Assembly: GCA_019918135.1 (NCBI GenBank)
Contig: WBZZ01003694.1
Coordinates: 123,501 to 187,500 of the forward strand
DNA length: 64,000 nt
Source: Paulinella micropora
Taxonomy: Eukaryota > Cercozoa > Imbricatea > Euglyphida > Paulinellidae
Reading direction: 5' to 3'
Of the stretch, positions 23,748-34,010 are shown in pieces. Below the pieces are notes generated by a model. That model did not search any database and was not told the origin of the DNA. It worked only from the letters and a program-made list of their open reading frames with translations. Positions within the stretch are counted from its first letter, which is position 1, and every line of letters begins with the position of its first letter. Both the position numbers and the translations under genes were made by a program.

Positions 23748-26743
23748 ATGAGCCTTGTCAAGGAGGCAAGCGTGCCAAAGCACGTATTGAGTCAAGTGCC
23801 CATATTCGAGGGCAACGACCAAAGCTTTTGGCCTTGGTCAAGCAAGTTTCAGAAGCACATGCAGGGGATATCTGTCCACGTGGCAGAGATGGTATCTGTG
23901 GCATTAGCCGACCCAGCTAAAGCCAAAAGGGATTTTCCTTACGACGAAGCAAGGGCTAAGACGGCAGAAGACATAGAAGAGCCCGACACGCCCATAAGTG
24001 ATAGTGAGGAAGATGAAGAGTCAGACACCTCTCAGAGAGGAAGACAGAGACCCCAGACAAAGAAAGAAGATATCAAACAGCCAGAAGGTTGGGATAAAAT
24101 GACAGCAGAACAAAAGAGAGAGTGGAAAGAGAAAGAAGCAAGGAAAAAGAAAAGACAAAGTATGAAACAACACACAAGAAGAAAGACAGCTATCCGCAAA
24201 GAGAAGAAATATTATGAAAGGATGAAAACTTTGCAGTTATGCCTGTCTGTGGCTTTTTCCAAAGACAATGTATCTAATTTCCTGCGAACACAGAAGACGA
24301 AAGGACCCATTGAAGAGTTGATAGTAGTAAGAGATCAATGGGGAGGCATTTCCGGAGCAGGTAGGTACATGTTAGAGGAAGAGTTTGAGAGAACGAGACC
24401 AAGGGCAGGTCAGAGGTATGTAGACTGGCTAAATGAATTTCTCGCAAAGAAAATCCAGCTTGAAAGTTTACGTGGGGCGCCATTTTCCGATGAGGAAGCA
24501 AAGAGAAAGCTATTTAAGAAATTGCGCTACCATCCAGCTTTCGGGGATAAATTTCAGGTGGACCACTATGATCTCCCGGCCAGACTAAGACCAAATTTCT
24601 CGGAACTATGCGAAGCATCTAAGGAAAGATGGTTAATGTGGGAAGAAAAAGAAAGACGTAACAATTTCCGTGAGAGAAAAACCCAAATTCGCAAAGACAA
24701 CAACAAGAAATCTCGGGATGGCAAGCAGCGGCAAGAGACCAATCTCCTGATGGATAATAAAGGGAAAAGGGGAGACAATAAACCGGGACCAAAGACAGCT
24801 CCAAACTGGACGCTCAAAGTCACGTGTTTCGGATGTGATGCCAAAGGCCATACCATGAGATATTGTCCGGTGATTTCGGAAAAGTTCCGCAAAGAAGGAA
24901 AATTAAAACGGAATCAAACGGAAGACAAAGGCACGGAACAAGAAAAGAACGAACAAAAGAACAATTACAAAAACAAAAAGAAACCCTTTCATAAGAAAAA
25001 GAAAGCACTCACTTTGATAACAACCGGCAACGACAAAAACGAAGACGAACAAAGTGACTCTGATACAAACGTTGCTTTAATCCATATGGGGAACACTTAT
25101 GATAAGAGCGATGATGATGAGGAAGAAAGAGAAAGAGATGACGAGTAACCAAGCTCACCTCATCACAAATCTACAAGTCCCCAAGCCCTTTTGAACGATA
25201 CAAAGACTACACCTAGGGTAGGGAATAGACGTAGTGAGAGTGGAGAAGGACGGGAAGTGCGGTTAGTATCGGCCACCCTACGAGGTCCCTCCTCACTACG
25301 GGGAGAAGGCAAGGAAGAGCGGTTAGTATCCGCCACCCCACGATGTTCCCCAGTCACCCCTAACCCTAACAAACTCCTTTGAGGCTTGAGAGTTCTTACG
25401 GAGTCACGCCTGACACAAAATGTGCCGGAATAAACAGACGCAAAAAACCGTGTAATGTTTCCGTTGAAAAATCAAAAGGAAAAGGAATATACGCAAATCA
25501 CGCGAAACGATTATCTTATGCGAGGTACTGCGGATATCACGCCACACAAGACCCAGATTATCCGGAGTTGGATTTGTCGGTAAGTCCCGTGTTGCGTCCC
25601 CCCAAATCTCCTTACTACCCAGACGAACGAGGTCTTAAAGCTGCGGCATTGGAAAAGTCTCATAAAATTACGCAAAGACTCGTTTTCGGGGAATTTGAAA
25701 CTTTACTTGACACCAAAATTTCCACAAGTCCACAAGTCTCGCAAAATATTCCGCAACAACCACGCAAACATAATCCATTTTCTAGTCTGCGGACCGGCCA
25801 GAGCAGAGAAGGGAGAGAAGAGAGTGGAGTGGATGAGGGAGAGCAACGACTTGGGCCCACTTCTGTCAACAAGTTTGGCAACCAAATAGGTCCCACCTCA
25901 CGACAACTCCAAATCTCTAGTTCTAGACCAATCACAGCACTCCCACCAACACAGACAACAAACACGCAACCCATCAACCCTCCCGTCATAACCTTCAAAG
26001 ATATAAATGAAATAGCTAAAACGTTGATGAATGAGTGCGTGAGGGGAATGAATGGAGAAGTGATGCGTGTCGTGAGTGGCGAGCTAGAGAGAGATGACTT
26101 TTTGACTGACATAGTAAGAGCAATAGAAGGAGTGTACTTGGAGAGAGCAGTCAGACAGAGTCCCATCACTACACCTCCACAACTCACAGAAGAGGGACAA
26201 GGTGAGGGTAGAGGAGTCTCTGAGGGTGAACTATAAACAGAGACAGAGACAGAAGGAGAGACAGAGCATGTACTGATACATGTGAGAAAAAGAGTGATGA
26301 AAAAGAGAGACATGACAGTACAGGATAGTGGAGCAAGCACAGACATATCATGCAGAGAAGACAGATTGACGGATGTCGATGAGATAGACCCGGTAGAACT
26401 ACTGACAGGTAATGGAGAAAGGGAGTTGAGTAAGTCAGGAAGAGCTAGGCTGACTGTGATAGATGGGAAAGGAAGGCCTAGAGCAGTAGAAAAGAAGATG
26501 TTACTCGACACTACCTTACCAGTTAGCATAGTCTCTACAGGACAGATGGACCACAGACACAACAGATCAGTCATCCACCAAAACGGACAGTTAGTAATAC
26601 TCAAACACCCCATCCACATTAACGAGAGTGACATATTAGTAAGGGGAAGATTAACTAAGAGTATGATATATAGATGGGATGACGAATATGATGAACCATT
26701 GAAAGTCAACGAAAGATATGATCCTTTCGCAACAAGGGGGTAG
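23748..26743 (+). pseudogene. gag: Gag-protease of Copia unit 4, broken
   Basis: Starts at ATG 23748. Stops by TAA at 25146-25148 and 26234-26236, as in units 2 and 3. In addition a G is missing near 25370 (AACAAACTCC versus AACGAAACTCC), which shifts the frame between these two stops. The N-terminal Gag, CCHC knuckle and protease segments are otherwise intact. Ends TAG after AGG GGG, at the proposed frameshift site. Confidence 0.85.
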
Positions 26744-29700
26744 AAGGGGAGGGAAGCCCCACAAATGAGAACAAAAACAAGACAAGTAAGCATGAAGTAA
26801 ATAAGAGAGAGAAAGAATTACACGTAGATATAGTATTATATGAAGCTTACCCCAGAAAGTCAGACAAACCTAGAAAGATAGGAATCAAGCTTTTTCACTA
26901 TGCCTGTGGGCATTATGGGTTAACAAAGATGCGCCTATTGGCAAAAATTTTGAACATTAAGTTAGTTGGTGACGAGAGCGATGTGAGATTTTGCGAATCT
27001 TGCATGATAGGAAAGTCTAAACGTTTGCCACGTTTTGCAGTTAATACAATAGAAAGAGCCCAAAAGCCAGGTATAATTCTACACATAGACACATCAGGAC
27101 CGTGGGCAACTAGATCAATAGGTGGTAAACGGTATAAATTTTCGGTCACCGACGACTACTCACTGTTCATTCTTGACTTTTATTTAGCCCATAAGAATGA
27201 GTTTGTAGATTGCTTAAAACAAGCTGTAGCCTTTTATGAGAGACAGACAGGAAACAAAGTAAAGGAAATTCGTCGCAGATCAAGAATTCCATATTCCGGA
27301 GGAAGTCATTAAGTGGTGGAAAAATATTCGCTTTATTTGGAAAACCTCCGCGACAAACGATAAAGACGGGAATCCTATTGCGGAAAAAGTGAATGATATT
27401 ACGGCGGGGCCTGCACGAGCAATGAGATATCACGCTAAATTACCGCCGCAATTCTGGGCAGAATTAGAACACGCAGCAACAACCATTCACAACATACTAC
27501 CGGCAATTCACGGGGAACGCAAAGGAATTTCGCCTTATGAGCAGCTGTTAGGTAGAAAACCAACACTCTTTCATTTAAAACCAATAGGATGTATGGGTGT
27601 GTTACATATACCTAAGACTAAAGTGCGGAAGGGAGAGTACAGAGGGAAAAAGGTGATGCTAGTAGGATATGATCTATTTCGGGAACTATACCGCGTATGG
27701 GATGGTAAGAAGATAATTTCCGGAGTGAGAGATGTGAGATTTAATATTCACAAAATCGGTAAACAAGCTCATCCTCCTAAACTAGTGTCGTGGGATAATG
27801 ATGACTCTGAGGGGGAGAATGAGAATGAGAGCGAGCAACCACACACATCTCCACAAGCGTCACCACCCCAATCACCACCCCAATCACCACCTCAATCACC
27901 TAAGTCACCGCACAACGTCAACAACGACCACCCAACAACACACTTTGATGAAGTTGAGGGGGAGACAGAGAATGTTGATATCGATGCGAATGAGAATGAG
28001 CATGAAAATGAGCATGTGGAGAAGAATACATTGGATCACAAACATACACGCCTACACACAAGTCCAGAGCCACATTATCCACAACAATTACCCCCAGAGC
28101 ACAAGATCAAGCCACAAGAGCATACAAATGAACAAGATCCAACAGATCCACTAAAAATACATGAAAGAAGAGCATACGAAGAAAAATCACCACCATCTAA
28201 GGGATTAACGTGGGAGCAGAGTCAGAGAGTAACGGAGAGTAACATAATCCCCGGTAAAAGGCAGCGCAAGGCAGTAGAGAGATTTACCCCTAGCAATGAG
28301 CCCAAGAGAGAAAAGAGAGAGGCTCAAGAGCTAATAGGTAAGGTAGTAAGAGTGCCCGCGCGTGCATGGGGAGATGGATGGGCGAAGAAAAAGTACGGTG
28401 AGGGATGGGAGAGCATAGTACGAGTAGGGGTAGTCAGCAGAGTGAGTGACCCCAGAGATAGACTCGTAGTAAGAGACAGACCTCAGCCCACCCACATAGT
28501 TAAGTTTGAGGACGAAGAAGAACGGATGTTGAATTCGGAAATCCTCAAATACTCCGTGAAAGATCCCGAATACCCGTTACAAAGTCCCGCTAATATGTTT
28601 TTATGCGATGACCGTATGGTGGCAGATGAGATTCGTGATTTTTATTTGTATGTAGATATCAGAGTACCCAAAGATGTCATAGAGGAAGGTTTGACAGCTA
28701 AAGATGTTTTAGAGGGTATGAAAACAGAGCTAAAAGCTCTTCAATCCTTTAACACATACACATGGGTACCCCATAAGGAGGCAAGCAAGGCAGGAGTTAG
28801 TAAGATAGTTAGATTGACATGGGTTCACAAAGTAAAGTTAGATGAGAACGGGAAAAAGTTCATAAAGTCTCGTTTAGCTTTACGGGGAGATATGTTAGAA
28901 CCCGGTGTTAGCTATAACCCAGATCAGCTCTTTGTTCCTTGCGCCGCGCACCATTCACTTTTATTTCTCGCCAAACTAGCTGCCTGGCACAAACACAAAC
29001 TATACGGCATAGATTTTAAAAATGCATACCTAAATGCTCGTATGAATGACCCTGTTTATGCATATGCGCCAGAGAGTGTAGACAGAGAAGGGCATGAGGG
29101 GATGATATGGCGTATAGATGGTGCTTTATATGGTGCACCACAGGCAGGAAGAAGATGGTATGAGATATTAGCACCCAAGTTAGAGGAGCTAGGTTTTAGG
29201 TTGCTAGATTCAGACTTATGTATGTTTGTAGAAAATGATAAAGCTTTGAGAGAGGCGATAGTAGGGATATTTCATGTTGATGACTTGTTGTTCACCGCAC
29301 CAAACAAACAAGCATATGAGCGTTTTGCGTCCGCATTAGAAAAACATTTCCCGCTCAAAAGACTCGGTATTGCCCGTGAATTCAAAGGAATAGAGATAGA
29401 GCAATCGAACGGGAAAATAATTTTGCATCAGCGAAAATATCAGCAGCAGATACTAAAAGAGGTAGGCTACGATTCTGCTAAACCCGTTAGTACTCCAGCG
29501 CAAGAACATTTCACGGAACCGATGTCGGAATCAGCTAGCTTGCGAAAATTTTCAATTCCTAGTCTAGTTGGTCGTTTGCTATTTCTCGCAAAGATGACAA
29601 GACCCGATATAGAACAAGCACTAAATTCGGCAAGTGTCATGCAAACTATCGATAAGGGAATAACTTATGCGATGTTAGGCAGAATCTTTCGTTATTTAGT

Positions 29701-30235
29701 TAACTCTTATCGAGGTTTAGCTTACCATGAGCCTAAGTCAGAGCAAGAAGGGCAAACCTATCCAAAACTTTCCATGTGGCCCGACGCGGCTCACAAAGTT
29801 TGTAAGAAAACAGGGAAGTCCCGCACTGGATTCGTGATCCTATGGGGCAGCGATCCAGTTGCATGGTTATCAAAGCGACAGAGTCGCATCGCCCTGAGTT
29901 CCAATGATGCTGAAATATTTGCAGCAACTGAGTGCATTAGAGAGGGACTTGCACTAAAACACATTACACAAGAACTAAACATAGCCCAAAAGAGCCCGAT
30001 AGAATTATTCGAGGATAACTCTCAAACAGTCTTAGCGGCAGAGAGGGGTATGTCAGGTAATAGAACTAAACACTTACCTTTAGAATTACACTTTATGCAC
30101 CACCTACAGAGAGACGGTGAGATTAAGTTTGTAAAAGTAGGTACGAAGAAGCAGATAGGTGATGTAATGACAAAATATTTACCGAAAGAACAATTCGAGT
30201 ATTTACTTAACAAATTTACGGTAAAGCTCAAGTAA
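26722..30235 (+). pseudogene. pol: Pol of Copia unit 4, one early frameshift
   Basis: The -1 frame opens at 26722 and encodes the HHCC finger and the first catalytic Asp of integrase. An extra G near 27274 (CGTCGCAGATC versus CGTCCAGATC), shared with unit 6, then breaks it at the second catalytic Asp (RPDQEF). From there the frame is uninterrupted to TAA 30233-30235 (open from at least 27389), covering the rest of integrase, the S/P/Q-rich and Tudor-like linker, complete RT and complete RNase H. This is the longest uninterrupted RT-RNase H frame in the window, useful as a reference for RT. Confidence 0.88.
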
Positions 30236-30321
30236 TTTCGGGATTTGCGTGTCCACTCACCTATATTTGCTTTGAGTGTTTTGTGCAGTTTGTTGCTTGT
30301 TGCAGCAGCTTTGTTTTGCGC

Positions 30322-30417
30322 AGGGGTCAAGAGCCGTCGAGCCGAGGCTGGGTAGCCGACTGCCACGCGAGGCCGGCAGCCGCGAGGCTTTCCCTGGCTA
30401 ACTTAGCAATTTAAATT
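30322..30417 (+). other. GC-rich 3'-UTR segment, upright state (unit 4)
   Basis: Upright version. B-type variant at its 3' end (TTAGCAATTTAAATT). Confidence 0.75.
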
Positions 30418-30682
30418 CTTTCTATCATTCTTTCTGTCCTAGAATAGGAAATCTAAATTTTTTTTTATTTTGCTACCCTCTACGGGAAGCGCTTGCAAAT
30501 TTTTGAACACATACATACTTCATACATGTTACTGCATGACTACACATATATACATACATAGAGGATGTGATGTAAATGGGAGTTGATATTTAACCTTCGG
30601 GTAACCCATAACTGATCCTCAACACTATTTTTTTCATATTTACACACTAATATAGCCTATGACTTGCGACTAAGGGGAGCGT

Positions 30683-30988
30683 TGTAATGTACTACTAATA
30701 CCCGTTACTCCACCTAGTCAATTTACCGGTAATTTGGATAGTCTTAGTCATAGGCAGGTTCATAGGCCGGACAGTTATTAATACCTTTATTACTGACAAG
30801 GACACTTTCTAGAGTATTCGCGAATCATAGTCTGGAATGCCTAGAATCAAATGAGTATTACCATTCTGTAAAGGTCATAACATCATAAATTTGTGTGACC
30901 CAAAGTCATTAAAAGTCTTTTCTTCGGTTATTCTTTACCCTTAGCGGGGTAGCTTCCCTAAACTCTGCGTTTGAGTGATAGATTACTT
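30683..30988 (+). repeat. LTR 4, shared by units 4 and 5
   Basis: Type B LTR: CTAGTCAATT in place of CTAGACAATT, and TTATTCTTTACCC in place of TTATCAGGCTATACCC. Confidence 0.85.
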
Positions 30989-31000
30989 TGGTTATGAGCC
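30989..31000 (+). promoter_or_regulatory. Primer-binding site (unit 5)
   Basis: TGGTTATGAGCC directly follows the LTR end. It resembles the TGGTATCAGAGCC primer site of many Copia elements, which pairs with initiator tRNA-Met. The gag ATG (30994) lies inside it. The same site is present at units 2, 3, 4 and 6 (9254, 16497, 23743, 38236). Confidence 0.65.
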
Positions 31001-33990
31001 TTGTCAAGGAGGCAAGCGTGCCAAAGCACGTATTGAGTCAAGTGCCCATATTCGAGGGCAACGACCAAAGCTTTTGGCCTTGGTCAAGCAAGTTTCAGAA
31101 GCACATGCAGGGGATATCTGTCCACGTGGCAGAGATGGTATCTGTGGCATTAGCCGACCCAGCTAAAGCCAAAAGGGATTTTCCTTACGACGAAGCAAGG
31201 GCTAAGACGGCAGAAGACTTAGAAGAGCCCGACACGCCCATAAGTGATAGTGAGGAAGATGAAGAGTCAGACACCTCTCAGAGAGGAAGACAGAGACCCC
31301 AGACAAAGAAAGAAGATATCAAACAGCCAGAAGGTTGGGATAAAATGACAGCAGAACAAAAGAGAGAGTGGAAAGAGAAAGAAGCAAGGAAAAAGAAAAG
31401 ACAAAGTATGAAACAACACACAAGAAGAAAGACAGCTATCCGCAAAGAGAAGAAATATTATGAAAGGATGAAAACTTTGCAGTTATGTCTGTCTGTGGCT
31501 TTTTCCAAAGACAATGTATCTAATTTCCTGCGAACACAGAAGACGAAAGGACCCATTGAAGAGTTGATAGTAGTAAGAGATCAATGGGGAGGCATTTCCG
31601 GAGCAGGTAGGTACATGTTAGAGGAAGAGTTTGAGAGAACGAGACCAAGGGCAGGTCAGAGGTATGTAGACTGGCTAAATGAATTTCTCGCAAAGAAAAT
31701 CCAGCTTGAAAGTTTACGTGGGGCGCCATTTTCCGATGAGGAAGCAAAGAGAAAGCTATTTAAGAAATTGCGCTACCATCCAGCTTTCGGGGATAAATTT
31801 CAGGTGGACCACTATGATCTCCCGGCCAGACTAAGACCAAATTTCTCGGAACTATGCGAAGCATCTAGGGAAAGATGGTTAATGTGGGAAGAAAAAGAAA
31901 GACGTAACAATTTCCGTGAGAGAAAAACCCAAATTCGCAAAGACAACAACAAGAAATCTCGGGATGGCAAGCAGCGGCAAGAGACCAATCTCCTGATGGA
32001 TAATAAAGGGAAAAGGGGAGACAATAAACCGGGACCAAAGACAGCTCCAAACTGGACGCTGAAAGTCACGTGTTTCGGATGTGATGCCAAAGGCCATACC
32101 ATGAGATATTGTCCGGTGATTTCGGAAAAGTTCCGCAAAGAAGGAAAATTAAAACGGAATCAAACGGAAGACAAAGGCACGGAACAAGAAAAGAACGAAC
32201 AAAAGAACAATTACAAAAACAAAAAGAAACCCTTTCATAAGAAAAAGAAAGCACTCACTTTGATAACAACCGGCAACGACAAAAACGAAGACGAACAAAG
32301 TGACTCTGATACAAACGTTGCTTTAATCCATATGGGGAACACTTATGATAAGAGCGATGATGATGAGGAAGAAAGAGAAAGAGATGACGAGCAACCAAGC
32401 TCACCTCATCACAAATCTACAAGTCCCCAAGCCCTTTTGAACGATACAAAGACTACACCTAGGGTAGGGAATAGACGTAGTGAGAGTGGAGAAGGACGGG
32501 AAGTGCGGTTAGTATCGGCCACCCTACGAGGTCCCTCCTCACTACGGGGAGAAGGCAAGGAAGAGCGGTTAGTATCCGCCACCCCACGATGTTCCCCAGT
32601 CACCCCTAACCCTAACGAAACTCCTTTGAGGCTTGAGAGTTCTTACGGAGTCACGCCTGACACAAAATGTGCCGGAATAAACAGACGCAAAAAACCGTGT
32701 AATGTTTCCGTTGAAAAATCAAAAGGAAAAGGAATATACGCAAATCACGCGAAACGATTATCTTATGCGAGGTACTGCGGATATCACGCCACACAAGACC
32801 CAGATTATCCGGAGTTGGATTTGTCGGTAAGTCCCGTGTTGCGTCCCCCCAAATCTCCTTACTACCCAGACGAACGAGGTCTTAAAGCTGCGGCATTGGA
32901 AAAGTCTCATAAAATTACGCAAAGACTCGTTTTCGGGGAATTTGAAACTTTACGTGACACCAAAATTTCCACAAGTCCACAAGTCTCGCAAAATATTCCG
33001 CAACAACCACGCAAACATAATCCATTTTCTAGTCAGCGGACCGGCCAGAGCAGAGAAGGGAGAGAAGAGAGTGGAGTGGATGAGGGAGAGCAACGACTTG
33101 GGCCCACTTCTGTCAACAAGTTTGGCAACCAAATAGGTCCCACCTCACAACAACTCCAAATCTCTAGTTCTAGACCAATCACAGCACTCCCACCAACACA
33201 GACAACAAACACGCAACCCATCAACCCTCCCGTCATAACCTTCAAAGATATAAATGAAATAGCTAAAACGTTGATGAATGAGTGCGTGAGGGGAATGAAT
33301 GGAGAAGTGATGCGTGTCGTGAGTGGCGAGCTAGAAAGAGATGACTTTTTGACTGACATAGTAAGAGCAATAGAAGGAATGTACTTGGAGAGAGCAGTCA
33401 GACAGAGTCCCATCACTACACCTCCACAACTCACAGAAGAGGGACAAGGTGAGGGTAGAGGAGTCTCTGAGGGTGAACTAGAAAGAGAGACAGAGACAGA
33501 AGGAGAGACAGAGCATGTACTGATACATGTGAGAAAAAGAGTGATGAAAAAGAGAGACATGACAGTACAGGATAGTGGAGCAAGCACAGACATATCATGC
33601 AGAGAAGACAGATTGACGAATGTCGATGAGATAGACCCGGTAGAACTACTGACAGGTAATGGAGAAAGGGAGTTGAGTAAGTCAGGAAGAGCTAGGCTGA
33701 CTGTGATAGATGGGAAAGGAAGGCCTAGAGCAGTAGAAAAGAAGATGTTACTCGACACTACCTTACCAGTTAGCATAGTCTCTACAGGACAGATGGACCA
33801 CAGACACAACAGATCAGTCATCCACCAAAACGGACAGTTAGTAATACTCAAACACCCCATCCACATTAACGAGAGTGACATATTAGTAAGGGGAAGATTA
33901 ACTAAGAGTATGATATACAGATGGGATGACGAATATGATGAACCATTGAAAGTCAACGAAAGATATGATCCTTTCGCAACAAGGGGGTAG
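30994..33990 (+). CDS. gag: Gag-protease polyprotein, intact 998 codons
   Basis: Capsid/nucleocapsid precursor fused to the aspartic protease of a Copia-type element; it would form cytoplasmic virus-like particles. Start chosen at ATG 30994, within the primer site; TTG at 30988 is two codons earlier. Residues ~17-35 (IFEGNDQSFWPWSSKF) resemble the start of Copia capsids. Then come acidic and Lys/Arg-rich stretches, a CCHC knuckle at residues 360-373 (CFGCDAKGHTMRYC), two 20-residue repeats near 515-550 (VRLVSAT...), and a second Cys/His cluster at 559-598 (C-x9-C...YCGYH) not usual in Copia Gag. A helical-looking segment near 740-800 precedes protease DSGAS at residue 860. The frame stops at TAG after AGG GGG; pol continues in the -1 frame. 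The only undamaged copy in the array. Confidence 0.9.
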   Translation: MSLVKEASVPKHVLSQVPIFEGNDQSFWPWSSKFQKHMQGISVHVAEMVSVALADPAKAKRDFPYDEARAKTAEDLEEPDTPISDSEEDEESDTSQRGRQRPQTKKEDIKQPEGWDKMTAEQKREWKEKEARKKKRQSMKQHTRRKTAIRKEKKYYERMKTLQLCLSVAFSKDNVSNFLRTQKTKGPIEELIVVRDQWGGISGAGRYMLEEEFERTRPRAGQRYVDWLNEFLAKKIQLESLRGAPFSDEEAKRKLFKKLRYHPAFGDKFQVDHYDLPARLRPNFSELCEASRERWLMWEEKERRNNFRERKTQIRKDNNKKSRDGKQRQETNLLMDNKGKRGDNKPGPKTAPNWTLKVTCFGCDAKGHTMRYCPVISEKFRKEGKLKRNQTEDKGTEQEKNEQKNNYKNKKKPFHKKKKALTLITTGNDKNEDEQSDSDTNVALIHMGNTYDKSDDDEEERERDDEQPSSPHHKSTSPQALLNDTKTTPRVGNRRSESGEGREVRLVSATLRGPSSLRGEGKEERLVSATPRCSPVTPNPNETPLRLESSYGVTPDTKCAGINRRKKPCNVSVEKSKGKGIYANHAKRLSYARYCGYHATQDPDYPELDLSVSPVLRPPKSPYYPDERGLKAAALEKSHKITQRLVFGEFETLRDTKISTSPQVSQNIPQQPRKHNPFSSQRTGQSREGREESGVDEGEQRLGPTSVNKFGNQIGPTSQQLQISSSRPITALPPTQTTNTQPINPPVITFKDINEIAKTLMNECVRGMNGEVMRVVSGELERDDFLTDIVRAIEGMYLERAVRQSPITTPPQLTEEGQGEGRGVSEGELERETETEGETEHVLIHVRKRVMKKRDMTVQDSGASTDISCREDRLTNVDEIDPVELLTGNGERELSKSGRARLTVIDGKGRPRAVEKKMLLDTTLPVSIVSTGQMDHRHNRSVIHQNGQLVILKHPIHINESDILVRGRLTKSMIYRWDDEYDEPLKVNERYDPFATRG

Positions 33991-34010
33991 AAGGGGAGGG
34001 AAGCCCCACA
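33966..34010 (+). promoter_or_regulatory. Candidate -1 frameshift site between protease and integrase
   Basis: The Gag-protease frame reads ACA AGG GGG TAG (stop 33988-33990). The pol frame is open from 33969, so they overlap by 22 bases. A G5 run abuts the stop; slipping back one base at GGG would re-pair perfectly and enter pol. A possible small GGGG/CCCC hairpin (33993-33996 with 34004-34007) follows a few bases later. The same arrangement is found in all six units, with the G-run interrupted only in unit 2. The mechanism is inferred. Confidence 0.6.

Larger units (their letters stand above)
23434..30988 (+). mobile_element. Copia array unit 4, A-to-B recombinant
   Basis: Starts with a type A LTR and A-type gag (both stops). 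From somewhere between 26.2 and 27.0 kb it carries B-type markers (GAAAGAGCCC, ACACTCTTTC, AACAACGACC, the extra codon in GAACCGATGTCG) and ends with a type B LTR. Confidence 0.85.
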
